NCBI RefSeq assembly: GCF_001270065.2
Contig: NZ_LFYT02000001.1
Span: 310,001 to 374,000, forward strand
Direction of reading: 5' to 3'
DNA length: 64,000 bases
From: Limnohabitans planktonicus II-D5
Lineage (GTDB): Bacteria > Pseudomonadota > Gammaproteobacteria > Burkholderiales > Burkholderiaceae_C
The translations under genes were made by a program, and so were the position numbers. Of this stretch, positions 38,289-47,560 are shown in pieces. Each line of letters begins with the position of its first letter. Positions within the stretch are counted from its first letter, which is position 1. Below the pieces are notes generated by a model, which worked only from the letters and a program-made list of their open reading frames with translations, had not been told where the DNA came from and did no database searches.

Positions 38289-39077
38289 TCAGACCCAGGC
38301 TTGCAGATATTCCTGCCAATGGGGCTCTTGCGCACTGGCCAAAGCGGCCACATTGTTTTTGACGAAATCGATTTCCTGCTCGTATTCGCCCTCGGTCAGG
38401 CCGCCGCGCATTTTCTGAAAACGGCAATACAACAGGTAGGTGTTCATGACATCGGTTTCGCAATAGCGGCGAATGTCTTCGGTCTGCCCGGCCAGGTACT
38501 GCGCATACACCTGCGAGCCGTCCATGCCCAGCTTACCCGGAAAGCCGCACAGCTTGGCCAAGGCATCCATGGGTGCATTGTTTTTAGGGGTGTATTTGGC
38601 CAGCAAGTCCATCAGGTCCAGGTGGCGCATGTGGTAGCGCGAGATGTAGTTGTTCCACTTGTACTCGCGGTCATCGTCGCCCATGTCCCAGTATTTGTCG
38701 GCCACCACGCCATGCTGCAAGCCCCGGTAGTGCAGCACGGGCAGGTCAAAACCGCTGCCATTCCAGCTCACCAGCTGGGGTGAATGCTTGTCAATGGCAT
38801 TGAAAAACGTTTGGATGATGCGGCCTTCGCTGTGGCCGTCGCGGTCCACAAAGGAGTGCACACGCAAGCCGTCGGCATTGCGAAACACACAGCTGATCAC
38901 GAGGGTGCGTTGCAGATAAAGCGGCATGAAGTCGCTTTGCCCCTTGGCGGCACGTTCCGCCTGCCATTGGGCATGAAGCTGGGCGTCGGTCAAGTCGGGC
39001 GAAACCTGATTCAAGCGCCGCCAACCGGCCATGTCGGGCACGGTCTCGATGTCAAAAACCAGGACTGGCCAGGGCAT
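38289..39077 (-). CDS. Predicted 3'-5' exonuclease, PolB-like
   Basis: 262 residues with DnaQ-like exonuclease motifs: ExoI VLVFDIETVPD (D and E), ExoII LVSWNGSGFDLPVLHYR and ExoIII YCETDVMNTYLLYCRF. It matches the family of stand-alone exonucleases related to the proofreading domain of DNA polymerase B. The substrate in the cell is unknown. It lies 14 bp after nlpD, the place where rpoS is found in many relatives. Confidence 0.85.
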   Translation of the reverse strand: MPWPVLVFDIETVPDMAGWRRLNQVSPDLTDAQLHAQWQAERAAKGQSDFMPLYLQRTLVISCVFRNADGLRVHSFVDRDGHSEGRIIQTFFNAIDKHSPQLVSWNGSGFDLPVLHYRGLQHGVVADKYWDMGDDDREYKWNNYISRYHMRHLDLMDLLAKYTPKNNAPMDALAKLCGFPGKLGMDGSQVYAQYLAGQTEDIRRYCETDVMNTYLLYCRFQKMRGGLTEGEYEQEIDFVKNNVAALASAQEPHWQEYLQAWV

Positions 39078-39091
39078 GCGCGCCTTGCGCC

Positions 39092-39931
39092 TCAGCGGGC
39101 GGGCAAGAGTTTGGCGGGATCGACCGGTTTGCCTTGACGGCGCACCTCAAAGTGCAGTTTCACGCGGTCGGCGTCGGACTTGCCCATTTCGGCAATTTTC
39201 TGGCCTTTGCGTACCTTCTGGTCTTCTTTGACCAGCAGTTCCTGGTTGTGGGCGTAGGCCGTCAAAAAGGTGTTGTTGTGTTTGAGGATGATGAGGTTGC
39301 CATAACCGCGCAAACCCGCCCCGGCATAAACCACCTGCCCATCGGCTGAGGCCAGCACCGGATCGCCTGCCTTGCCGGCAATGTCCAGACCTTTGTTTTT
39401 GGACTCATCAAAGCCCGCAAGCAGCGTGCCGTTGGCTGGCCAAATGAAGCCCAAGCCTTCGTCGTTGATGGCGCTGGTTGAGTTAGCGGGCGACGGGGCC
39501 ACAGCGGCAGGCTTGGCGGCAGCTGTGGTTGCAGTGGGTTCTCCCGACGGCGCAACGGGTCGCACCACCACGCCGGGGGCTTCAACGGCTGCCCCAGGTG
39601 GCACCACACGCAGCACCTGGCCGACTTCGATCACATCGGGATTGCTCAGACTGTTCCATCGCGCCAGATCACGCCAGGATTGACCGCTGTCCAGGCCAAT
39701 GCGCATCAGGGTGTCGCCGCGCTGCACTGTGTAATAACCGGGCTTGCCTGCATTCTCAGCCCCCGGCATCGGCTTGACCGCATTGGGTGCCACAGGGACT
39801 GTTGCCGTCCGGCCCGTGCCCAGGCGGTCTTCTACAGGCGCTGGCACCCTTGATGAAGACGAGCAAGCAGCGAGCACAGCGACAGCGCAAGCTGTTAAAA
39901 CCACGGATCGGGCGGTATTCAAAGTCATCAT
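39092..39931 (-). CDS. nlpD: NlpD/LppB-type murein hydrolase activator lipoprotein
   Basis: 279 residues. Lipobox VLAAC near residue 22; LysM domain with YTVQRGDTLMRIGLDSGQSW (about 66-110); C-terminal LytM/M23 domain with KGLDIAGKAGDPVLASADG and LHFEVRRQGKPVDP. The first catalytic H-x(3)-D histidine of active M23 peptidases is replaced (LDIAGK), as in NlpD and EnvC. It should therefore activate an amidase such as AmiC rather than cut peptidoglycan. It lies in the surE-pcm-nlpD order. Confidence 0.9.
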   Translation of the reverse strand: MMTLNTARSVVLTACAVAVLAACSSSSRVPAPVEDRLGTGRTATVPVAPNAVKPMPGAENAGKPGYYTVQRGDTLMRIGLDSGQSWRDLARWNSLSNPDVIEVGQVLRVVPPGAAVEAPGVVVRPVAPSGEPTATTAAAKPAAVAPSPANSTSAINDEGLGFIWPANGTLLAGFDESKNKGLDIAGKAGDPVLASADGQVVYAGAGLRGYGNLIILKHNNTFLTAYAHNQELLVKEDQKVRKGQKIAEMGKSDADRVKLHFEVRRQGKPVDPAKLLPAR

Positions 39932-39945
39932 GGGGAATCAATCGT

Positions 39946-40743
39946 TCAGGCAACGCCTGATTTTAGAGGTACAAAATTCACAGCTTCAAGCACTTGCCGC
40001 TCGAAACCTCGGGGGGTTTTATGGATCACCACCAGCGCCTGCTGGCCCGCGGATGTGACGGTGGGGGCCACCAGCCGCCCCCCCATGGCCAGTTGGTCCA
40101 GCCAGGCCTGGGGAATGTCATCACCTCCTGCTGCGGAAATGATGCCAGCATAAGGCGCGCCTTGGGGATAAGCCAACATGCCATCGCCAAAAATCAGATG
40201 CACATTGTGCACACGCAATGGGCGCAGGTTGTCACGGGCTTTTTCATGCAATCCGCGCAAGCGCTCAATGCTGTAAACCTCGGTCGCCACATGGCTGAGC
40301 ACGGCCGCCTGGTAGCCGCAGCCGGTGCCAATCTCCAGCACCCGGCCCAATTTTCCGCTTGCTCCCTGGCACAGCAGCTCAATCATCCGGGCCACCACAT
40401 TGGGTTTGGAGATGGTCTGACCCAAGCCTATGGGCAAGCTGGTGTCTTCATAGGCTTGACCCACCAGCGCACTTTCCACAAATCGGTGGCGCTCCACCAG
40501 GCCCATGGCCTCCAGCACACGCGCATCGCGCACGCCCTGCTGGGCCAGCAGTCGCACCATGCGTGCACGCACCGCTCCGGAATCTAGCCCCAAACCGGTC
40601 GGTGCCAGTGGCATGCGCGGCACCGCCACAGCCCCCGACAGACCAAGTGCTGCTGGAGCCACGGCAGACTTCCCCGGACTGCTTCGCGTTGGCGCGGTGC
40701 CAGGGGGCGAGAGTTTGACAGGAAAGCCGGGGCGCTGACTCAT
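39946..40743 (-). CDS. pcm: Protein-L-isoaspartate O-methyltransferase
   Basis: 265 residues. The SAM motif VLEIGTGCGYQAAVLSHV, the upstream PIGLGQTISKPNVVARM active-site segment and IISAAGGDDIP are present. An N-terminal extension of about 55 residues rich in Pro/Ala precedes the catalytic core. The enzyme repairs isoaspartyl residues in aged proteins. The start overlaps the surE stop by four bases (ATGA). Confidence 0.92.
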   Translation of the reverse strand: MSQRPGFPVKLSPPGTAPTRSSPGKSAVAPAALGLSGAVAVPRMPLAPTGLGLDSGAVRARMVRLLAQQGVRDARVLEAMGLVERHRFVESALVGQAYEDTSLPIGLGQTISKPNVVARMIELLCQGASGKLGRVLEIGTGCGYQAAVLSHVATEVYSIERLRGLHEKARDNLRPLRVHNVHLIFGDGMLAYPQGAPYAGIISAAGGDDIPQAWLDQLAMGGRLVAPTVTSAGQQALVVIHKTPRGFERQVLEAVNFVPLKSGVA

Positions 40744-41510
40744 GCCAAAACCCTGGCGCTCAACCGCCCGAAAGCGTCAGACCACTGAACCAACTGTTCA
40801 TGATGCGTCAAATCCACCTTGAGCGGCGTGACCACCACATGACCGTGGCTGGCCGCATGAAAATCCGTGCCCACGCTGTCATCCATGGCAGCACCGGCGT
40901 TGCCAATCCAGTACATGGTCTGCCCACGCGGATCGACTTGCGTGATGACAGGTTCAGCCGAATGGCGTCGCCCCAGGCGGCACAACTTGGCCGGTTGAAT
41001 GTCCGCCAAGGGCAAGTTGGGAATGTTCACATTCAACAACCAAGGCTTAGGCTCCAGCATCGCGGCTGCCTGCATCTGCTGAACCATGGTTTTGACTGTT
41101 TCTGCGGCGGCATCCACATGCGCCCAACCCTTTTCAATCTGGGACACGGCCATGGAGGGGATGCCAAACAAATAGCCTTCCATGGCCGCGCCCACCGTGC
41201 CGGAATACACGGTGTCATCGCCCATGTTGGCACCGTTGTTGATGCCCGAGACCACCAGATCAGGGCGATAACCCAACAAGCCTGTCAGTGCGATGTGGAC
41301 ACAATCAGCTGGCGTGCCGTTCACATAACGAAAGCCATTGTCCGCACGGTGCACATACAAAGGGGTGTGCAAGGTCAGCGCATTGGACTTGGCGCTGTTG
41401 TTGTGCTCAGGGGCCACGACCTCCACGTCTGCGATGGTTTTGAGCGCGTTATACAGCGCCACAATGCCCTCGGCGCGGAATCCATCGTCGTTGGAGATGA
41501 GAATTTTCAT
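40740..41510 (-). CDS. surE: 5'/3'-nucleotidase SurE
   Basis: 256 residues. The N-terminal ISNDDGFRAEGI carries the metal-binding D8 and D9. EHNNSAKSNALTL, VSGINNGANMGDDTVYSGTVGAAMEG and the typical C-terminal VVTPLKVDLTHHE are present. It dephosphorylates nucleoside 5' and 3' monophosphates. It is the first gene of the surE-pcm-nlpD unit. Confidence 0.95.
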   Translation of the reverse strand: MKILISNDDGFRAEGIVALYNALKTIADVEVVAPEHNNSAKSNALTLHTPLYVHRADNGFRYVNGTPADCVHIALTGLLGYRPDLVVSGINNGANMGDDTVYSGTVGAAMEGYLFGIPSMAVSQIEKGWAHVDAAAETVKTMVQQMQAAAMLEPKPWLLNVNIPNLPLADIQPAKLCRLGRRHSAEPVITQVDPRGQTMYWIGNAGAAMDDSVGTDFHAASHGHVVVTPLKVDLTHHEQLVQWSDAFGRLSARVLA

Positions 41511-41668
41511 GCGGTGTCCCTGTGAGAGTGCCCATTGTAGAGGGCTACTTGCACCTCACAAAAACCCTGGATGGGCAGTCACAGGACAGGTCGCTCGGGG
41601 GACATGAGCCGGGCCTTGGCATTGCCTAAGATGCCCACCACTCAACACATTCATCAAGGAGTATCTGC

Positions 41669-42646
41669 ATGCACGCTTGGCTTTGCGAAAACCCTGTCGG
41701 GGTCGACGCGCTCACCTGGAAAGAACTGCCTACCCCCACCCCGGGCCCCGGTCAAGTTCTGCTCGAAATTCAGGCGGCCAGCCTGAACTTTCCGGACTTA
41801 CTGATCGTTCAAAACAAATACCAGATGAAGCCCGAACTGCCCTTTGTGCCCGGCTCGGAATACGCAGGTGTGATCAAAGCCGTGGGCGAAGGCGTCACCC
41901 ACCTGCAAGTAGGCCAAAGCGTGGCCTGCTTGTCAGGCACCGGTGGCTTTGGCACCCACACCCTGGCCCCGGCCAAATTGTGCATGCCACTGCCAGAAGG
42001 CTTTCCCGCGGTGGATGCAGCCGCGTTCATCATGACCTACGCCACATCGCACCACGCGCTCGTAGACCGCGCCGCATTAAAGGCAGGCGAAACGGTTCTG
42101 GTTCTGGGCGCAGCAGGTGGTGTGGGCACCGCCGCCATCCAGATCGCCAAAGCCATGGGCGCCAAAGTGATTGCAGCGGCCTCCACCGATGAAAAATGTG
42201 CGCTGTGCAAGTCACTCGGTGCCGATGCCACCATCAACTACAGCACCGAAAACCTGCGCGAAGCACTGAAAACCCTGACCGAAGGCAAAGGCCCTGATGT
42301 GATTTATGACCCGGTGGGCGGCGAATTTGCCGAACCGGCCTTCCGCTCCATCGCCTGGCGGGGCCGCTACCTGGTCGTGGGTTTTGCGGGTGGCCCCATC
42401 CCGTCCCTGCCCTTGAACCTGCCTTTGCTCAAAGGTGCCAGTCTGGTGGGCGTGTTCTGGGGCGAGTTTGCCAAACGCGAACCCCAGGCCAACGCCGCCA
42501 TGATGGGCGAATTGGCCCAGTGGTACGGCCAAGGCAAAATCAAACCCGTGATCGATCGCACCATGCCCATGAGCGAGCTCAAAGCCGCCTACGCCCACAT
42601 GGGCTCACGGAGCGTCAAAGGCAAGCTGGTGATGGTGAACCCTTGA
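41669..42646 (+). CDS. Zinc-independent quinone oxidoreductase-like MDR protein
   Basis: 325 residues. GroES-like N-terminal domain with LNFPDLLIVQNKYQ and LPFVPGSEYAGVI; Rossmann domain with VLVLGAAGGVGTAAIQIAKAMGAKVIAA. No structural-zinc cysteine cluster is seen, which places it with NADPH:quinone oxidoreductase/enoyl reductase-like members. The physiological substrate is unknown. ATG 41669 follows AAGGAG by eight bases. Confidence 0.9.
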   Translation: MHAWLCENPVGVDALTWKELPTPTPGPGQVLLEIQAASLNFPDLLIVQNKYQMKPELPFVPGSEYAGVIKAVGEGVTHLQVGQSVACLSGTGGFGTHTLAPAKLCMPLPEGFPAVDAAAFIMTYATSHHALVDRAALKAGETVLVLGAAGGVGTAAIQIAKAMGAKVIAAASTDEKCALCKSLGADATINYSTENLREALKTLTEGKGPDVIYDPVGGEFAEPAFRSIAWRGRYLVVGFAGGPIPSLPLNLPLLKGASLVGVFWGEFAKREPQANAAMMGELAQWYGQGKIKPVIDRTMPMSELKAAYAHMGSRSVKGKLVMVNP

Positions 42647-42654
42647 GGCCAAAC

Positions 42655-42740
42655 GCCCCGCTGATTGCGGGGCATCTTGGATGATTTCAATTTGAAATCA
42701 AAAGAAAAAAGCCCTTGCAACATTTGCAAGGGCTTTTTTT
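42655..42740. terminator. Two hairpins, the second a bidirectional terminator
   Basis: GCCCCGC-TGATT-GCGGGGC (42655-42673) lies just after the oxidoreductase stop. AAAAAAGCCCTTGCAA-CAT-TTGCAAGGGC followed by seven T (42705-42740) can end transcription of the oxidoreductase on the plus strand and of tRNA-His on the minus strand. Confidence 0.88.
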
Positions 42741-42743
42741 ATT

Positions 42744-42820
42744 TGGGGTGGCTGATGGGGCTCGAACCCACGACAACAGGAATCACAATCCTGGACTCTA
42801 CCAACTGAGCTACAGCCACC
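42744..42820 (-). tRNA. tRNA-His (GTG)
   Basis: Complete cloverleaf on the minus strand. The acceptor arm GTGGCTG/CAGCCAC has an extra 5' G opposite C73, the mark of tRNA-His. D arm AGCTCAGTTGGTAGAG, anticodon loop TTGTGAT in a CAGGA/TCCTG stem, and T loop GTTCGAG are present. CCA is encoded. Confidence 0.97.
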
Positions 42821-42846
42821 GTAGAGATGAAATTATAGCCTGATCT

Positions 42847-44778
42847 TCATGGCTTTTTGGCGCTCGTTTCGATTTTTGCCGAAGGTTTTTCAATCAGCAT
42901 TTCTGCCTTGAACTGCGACTTCAGGTGGGTCAGATAAGCCTGTGCTTCGGCTTGCGCCCACAACTGCGTGAATTGCTGGCGGCTTTGCGCTTGTTGCTGG
43001 GCTGTAGGGGTATCGCGGGGCACGATTTTGTTGACGCGAACCAGGGCATAGCCTTGCTGGCCCAGATCAACGCCCACCAAGGTTGGCAGGCGCGCAGGGT
43101 CAGTACGCAACACAGCGTCCATCAAAGCCTGGGGTAGGCCTGCACTTTGCTCACGCGAAACAACCAAGGCAGCACCCACTTGAGCTTGGGCTGCTTGATC
43201 TTTCCACTCTGCCAAGCGAGCCATGCCTTCGGCTTTGGCCAATTGGGCCGACTTGTCCTGCACAAACTGGCTGCGCGCATCGTCTTTGACTTCTGCATAA
43301 GGCCGCAGTGCTGCAGGTCGATAGTTGACGATGCGTGCCGACACCAAGGTATTGGGTGCCACTTCCACGGCCGCTGTGTTGCGACGCTTGGTCACGGAGT
43401 CTTCTGCGAACAATGCTTGCAGCAGTTTGGTGTTCGTCAAGATGCCCTGCGCACCAGCAGCGGGGGTTCGGCTCAAGCCCTGAGCTTGCTGCACGGTCAA
43501 TTTCAGGCGGTCTGCAATGGGTTTGAGGCTTTCAGCTTGCTCATAGACGCTGTTGCTGAAAGTTTCTGCCAGTTCAGCGAATTGGCGCTGGGCCTGCTGT
43601 TTGCGCAGATCCGCTTCGAGCTGAGGGCGCATTGCCTCAAAGCTTGGGGCCTTGGCGGCTTTGATGTCTGTCAATTGAATGATGTGGAAACCAAATTCGG
43701 ACTCCACCACATCGCTGATGGCACCTTTTTCGAGTGCAAACACGGCATCTTCAAAAGACTTGACCATGGCACCTCGGGCAAAGAAATCCAGATCGCCGCC
43801 TTTGGTGGAAGAGCCTGGATCTTGAGAGTTTTTACGGGCCAGATCAGCAAAGCTTTTGGGGTTTTTGCGCACCTCTGCCAACAATTCATCGGCCTTGGCG
43901 CGTGCTTTTTGACGCTCAGCGGCAGGCGCATCTTTGGCTGCGTTGATCAAGATGTGGCTGGCTCGGCGCTGCTCTTGGCCTGCCAGACGCTGCAGGTTTT
44001 GTTCGTAATAGGTTTTCAGGTCCTGCTCAGCCAAGGTGATGCTTTTTTGCAAAGAAGCTGCATCGAGCACCAGGTATTCCACATCGGCCGTTTCAGTCGA
44101 ACGAAAGCGCTCTGATTGGGCTTGGTAGAACTTTTCCAACTCCGCATCGGTCACTTGCACTTTGGAAGCGAAATCCGCAGGCATCCAACGCTGAATCTGC
44201 ACTTCGCGACGTTGCAAATACGCCTGTAAAGCCGCATCGGTTTGGGTTTGCGAGGCAAGCACGGAACCCTGCAAAGCCCCGATCACTTGTTGATTGGACA
44301 GATCGCGGCGAACCTGAGATTCCAGCATTTCCGGCGTCATGCCCTGGCTGGCCGCCAGTTGGCGATAGCGCTCCATGTCCAGCTTGCCATCAGGGCCGCG
44401 CAAACCAGCAATGGAAGGGTCTTGCTGCAGATAACGCGCCAGACGCTGGTCGCTGGTGACCAGCAATTGTTTTTCCGCAGCGACAGAAATCAAGCGATCG
44501 TTGACCAATCGCTCCAATGTGGCGTAGCGGGCTTCGGCAGAGTCGAGCAGTTTGGCGTCCAGATTTGGCATCGATGCGCGAATGCGCTCTACCTCGCGCT
44601 GGTGGGCGGCATCCCAGTCGGCCTGGGAGATTTTTTGACCATCCACGCGGGCCACCACCGCGCCCTTATCCTCAAACCGGCTGTAGCTGTCGACGCCAAA
44701 CAGCACGAAGGAGGGAATCACCAGCAAGAACAACAACCCCATCAGGATTTTGGAGTGGTTGCGGATGGAATCAAACAT
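42847..44778 (-). CDS. ppiD: PpiD-like periplasmic peptidyl-prolyl isomerase/chaperone
   Basis: 643 residues. Short cytoplasmic start, one membrane anchor (about 12-32), SurA_N-like chaperone domain (about 40-240), parvulin domain (about 270-360) with RRASHILI, KGGDLDFFARGAMVKSFEDAVF and FGFHIIQL, then a C-terminal chaperone-like region. PpiD assists folding of proteins leaving SecYEG. It lies between tRNA-Val/HU and tRNA-His, a conserved Burkholderiales order. Confidence 0.92.
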   Translation of the reverse strand: MFDSIRNHSKILMGLLFLLVIPSFVLFGVDSYSRFEDKGAVVARVDGQKISQADWDAAHQREVERIRASMPNLDAKLLDSAEARYATLERLVNDRLISVAAEKQLLVTSDQRLARYLQQDPSIAGLRGPDGKLDMERYRQLAASQGMTPEMLESQVRRDLSNQQVIGALQGSVLASQTQTDAALQAYLQRREVQIQRWMPADFASKVQVTDAELEKFYQAQSERFRSTETADVEYLVLDAASLQKSITLAEQDLKTYYEQNLQRLAGQEQRRASHILINAAKDAPAAERQKARAKADELLAEVRKNPKSFADLARKNSQDPGSSTKGGDLDFFARGAMVKSFEDAVFALEKGAISDVVESEFGFHIIQLTDIKAAKAPSFEAMRPQLEADLRKQQAQRQFAELAETFSNSVYEQAESLKPIADRLKLTVQQAQGLSRTPAAGAQGILTNTKLLQALFAEDSVTKRRNTAAVEVAPNTLVSARIVNYRPAALRPYAEVKDDARSQFVQDKSAQLAKAEGMARLAEWKDQAAQAQVGAALVVSREQSAGLPQALMDAVLRTDPARLPTLVGVDLGQQGYALVRVNKIVPRDTPTAQQQAQSRQQFTQLWAQAEAQAYLTHLKSQFKAEMLIEKPSAKIETSAKKP

Positions 44779-44801
44779 GATCGAAGTCTCGGGTTAACAA
44801 G

Positions 44802-44828
44802 AAAAAAGGCGAACAATTTGTTCGCCTT
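44802..44828 (-). terminator. Terminator after tRNA-Val
   Basis: On the minus strand GGCGAACA-AAT-TGTTCGCC is followed by six T. It separates the HU/tRNA-Val transcript from ppiD. Confidence 0.85.
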
Positions 44829-44839
44829 TACTTTTGTGG

Positions 44840-44915
44840 TGGTGGGCGCTGACGGTCTCGAACCGCCGACCTACTCCGTGTAAAGGAGCCGCTCTACCAA
44901 CTGAGCTAAGCGCCC
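44840..44915 (-). tRNA. tRNA-Val (TAC)
   Basis: Complete cloverleaf. Acceptor GGGCGCT/AGCGCCC, D arm GCTCAGTTGGTAGAGC, anticodon loop TTTACAC in a CTCC/GGAG stem, T loop GTTCGAG, encoded CCA. It lies 17 bp downstream of the HU gene on the same strand and is probably cotranscribed. Confidence 0.97.
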
Positions 44916-44932
44916 CACCTGAAAAAGTTTAA

Positions 44933-45205
44933 TCAGTTCAAAGCATCCTTGAGGCCTTTGCCTGGACGGAACTTTGGAACCTTAGCTGACTTGATTTTAA
45001 TCGCTGCGCCAGTGCGTGGATTGCGGCCTGTGCGAGCAGCACGCTTGCCAACCGCAAAAGTACCAAAACCCACCAAAGAAACGGTACCGCCTTTTTTCAG
45101 CGTGGTACGCACAGCGCCTATGGTGGCTTCCAAAGCGCGACCAGCGGCAGCTTTGGACAGGTCAGCGTGTTTCGCGATGTGTTCGATGAGTTCAGTTTTG
45201 TTCAC
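44933..45205 (-). CDS. hupB: DNA-binding protein HU
   Basis: 90 residues, the exact size of HU-beta. [19 protein letters not shown] at the start, [25 protein letters not shown] (flexible DNA-binding arm) and [12 protein letters not shown] at the end are present. It is a histone-like dimer that bends and compacts DNA. The 266-bp upstream gap contains no gene and must hold the promoter; I could not assign confident -35/-10 boxes. Confidence 0.95.
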   Translation of the reverse strand: MNKTELIEHIAKHADLSKAAAGRALEATIGAVRTTLKKGGTVSLVGFGTFAVGKRAARTGRNPRTGAAIKIKSAKVPKFRPGKGLKDALN

Positions 45206-45471
45206 AAGAAACCTTTGATTAAGTGAAACGCCGGTTTAACCGGCGTTGATTCTGGAATTTGATTCAGCAGCACAGGCTCTGAAATCGCTTGTCTCCGGCG
45301 GTGAGGCCTGATTGCATTAAAGCCAGCACAAGCGGGTCTGTCAATCAGGAATCACACGCAATTGTCGCGACGCGGAGACGGATTCTAGCCGCGAAAAAGC
45401 ATGCTTCTGAGGCAGCGATCAGTTTTTTTCTGCCCTATTAACATGACGCGTGAGCGCACTGATTCAGTGCA

Positions 45472-46560
45472 TCAACCCAGCGCTTGCTCAATGGCCCGAC
45501 CCACGTCCGATGTTTGGGCATTTCCGCCCAAATCAGGTGTGCGAGGCGCACCACTGCCGGGTGCCAGCACCTTTTCGATCGCGGCCAGAACGGCATCGTG
45601 GGCGGCTTTGTAACCTAAAAACTCCAGCATCATGGCGCCGCACCAAATCTGGCCAATCGGGTTGGCTATTGCCTTGCCTGCGATGTCTGGGGCCGAGCCA
45701 TGCACAGGCTCAAACAAGGAAGGAAACAGGCGATCCGGGTTCAGGTTGGCGCTGGGCGCAATGCCAATGGTGCCGGTGCAGGCTGGGCCCAGATCGCTCA
45801 GGATGTCGCCAAACAAATTGCTGGCCACCACCACATCAAAAAAGTCGGGGCGCTGCACAAAATGCGCGGTGAGGATGTCAATGTGGAACTTGTCCACGTT
45901 GATGCCCGGATACGCCTTGGCCATTTCAGCCACACGCTCGTCCCAGTAGGGCATGGTGATGGCGATGCCGTTGGATTTGGTGGCGCTGGTCAGGTGCTTC
46001 TTGGGACGGGTTTGTGCCAACTCAAAGGCAAATTTGAGGACCCGGTCCACCCCGATGCGGGTCATGATGGACTCCTGCATCACGATTTCACGCTCGGTGC
46101 CCGGGAACATGCGCCCGCCCACGCTGGAATATTCCCCCTCGGTGTTTTCGCGCACGATGTACATGTCGATCTCGCCAGGCTCGCGGCGGCTGCCGTCCTT
46201 GCGCACCACAGGCGCAATGATGCCGGGCATCAAACGTGCGGGACGCAGGTTGATGTACTGGTCAAACTCGCGGCGAAAAAGCAGCAAAGAACCCCACAGT
46301 GAGACATGGTCGGCGATCTTCTCGGGCCAGCCCACCGCACCAAAGTAAATCGCATCGTGCCCGCCAATCTGGTCTTTCCAGTCATCGGGCAGCATCTTGC
46401 CGTGCTTTTCACAATAGTCCCAGCTCGAAAAATCGAAATGGTCAAAGTGCAGGTCGATGCCGAACTTGCGGGCGGCAGCGTCCATCACGCGCAGGCCCTC
46501 GGGCATGACTTCTTTGCCAATGCCATCTCCTGGAATCACGGCAATGCGGTGTCGGGTCAT
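45472..46560 (-). CDS. Tartrate dehydrogenase/D-malate dehydrogenase (decarboxylating)
   Basis: 362 residues of the isocitrate/isopropylmalate dehydrogenase superfamily. IAVIPGDGIGKEVMPEG, LRPARLMPGI, DMYIVRENTEGEYS, ASNLFGDILSDLGP (metal-binding Asp) and EPVHGSAPDIAGK are visible. DYCEKHGKMLPDDW is typical of the TTUC/DmlA group rather than LeuB. NAD-dependent oxidation of tartrate or D-malate is expected. Its regulator is not adjacent. Confidence 0.88.
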   Translation of the reverse strand: MTRHRIAVIPGDGIGKEVMPEGLRVMDAAARKFGIDLHFDHFDFSSWDYCEKHGKMLPDDWKDQIGGHDAIYFGAVGWPEKIADHVSLWGSLLLFRREFDQYINLRPARLMPGIIAPVVRKDGSRREPGEIDMYIVRENTEGEYSSVGGRMFPGTEREIVMQESIMTRIGVDRVLKFAFELAQTRPKKHLTSATKSNGIAITMPYWDERVAEMAKAYPGINVDKFHIDILTAHFVQRPDFFDVVVASNLFGDILSDLGPACTGTIGIAPSANLNPDRLFPSLFEPVHGSAPDIAGKAIANPIGQIWCGAMMLEFLGYKAAHDAVLAAIEKVLAPGSGAPRTPDLGGNAQTSDVGRAIEQALG

Positions 46561-46651
46561 GGGGTGTCCTTTGTCAAATCAATCCAATGGCGCCAGCGCG
46601 TTGGGGCTGCGACGAGAGCGCGAGCATACAAGCTCAGTCACCAAGCCATGT

Positions 46652-47560
46652 TCACCGAGGTGACGCACGCACCACCAGGCTCACGCCCAATGCGGTGAGG
46701 GCCGTACCCGCCAGCGTGGCCGCCGTGATGGTTTCACCAAACAACAACCAGGCAATGATGGCCGTGGTGGGCGGCACCATGTACATCAGGCTGGTCACCG
46801 AGGCCGCTGCACCGCGCTGGATCAGGATGTACAGCAAAGAACTGCCGCCCAGTGTCAAACCCAGCACCGACCAAGCCATGGCCCCGGCCAACTCGGCGTT
46901 CCAGTGCATGGCTTCGGGTTCTGCAAGTGCCAAAGGCAAGGTGACCACAAAAGCGGCCAGCAACTGAACCGTATTGGCCGATCGCACATCGCAAGGCTGA
47001 ACAAAGCGTTTTTGATACAGCGTGCCGATGGTGATGCTCAGCAGCGCCCCAACGGCAAAAGCCATGTTCACAGGCGTGACGTGGTCCATGGGCGAGCCCA
47101 AAGTGAGCTTGCGCCAGACCACCATGAGCAAACCCGCAAAGCCCAGCAGCAAACCCAGCCACTGTCGACGCGACACCCCCGGCTGGTCTGAGCCGCGCAG
47201 GCTGTAGGACAACCAAATGGCGGTCAGCACAGGCTGAAAGCCGACGATGAGAGACGATAAGCCCGAGCCCATGCCCGCTTTGACCGCAGCCCAAACGCCG
47301 CCCAGATAGCCCGCATGCATCAGGATGCCAGTGACCGACAAGTGCAGCCACTGCGAACGGCTTTGCGGCCACTGGACGCGAGCCAGCTGAATCCAGAGCA
47401 TGAAACACAGAATCGAGAGGAAGTAGCGCACCACCAAAAAACTGAACGGTGGTGCATGCGGCATGCCATAGCGAGCGACGATGAACCCGGTACTCCAGAT
47501 CAGCACAAACACAACGGGCATGGCCTTTATCCAGGCCGTGTTCCCTTGAGGGCTGTTCAT
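46652..47560 (-). CDS. EamA/DMT-family membrane transporter
   Basis: 302 residues with about ten hydrophobic spans in two EamA repeats (LIWSTGFIVARYGMPHAPP, then YMVPPTTAIIAWLLFGE). An inner-membrane exporter of unknown substrate. The start overlaps the pgsA stop by four bases (ATGA), so it is probably cotranscribed with pgsA. Confidence 0.88.
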   Translation of the reverse strand: MNSPQGNTAWIKAMPVVFVLIWSTGFIVARYGMPHAPPFSFLVVRYFLSILCFMLWIQLARVQWPQSRSQWLHLSVTGILMHAGYLGGVWAAVKAGMGSGLSSLIVGFQPVLTAIWLSYSLRGSDQPGVSRRQWLGLLLGFAGLLMVVWRKLTLGSPMDHVTPVNMAFAVGALLSITIGTLYQKRFVQPCDVRSANTVQLLAAFVVTLPLALAEPEAMHWNAELAGAMAWSVLGLTLGGSSLLYILIQRGAAASVTSLMYMVPPTTAIIAWLLFGETITAATLAGTALTALGVSLVVRASPR

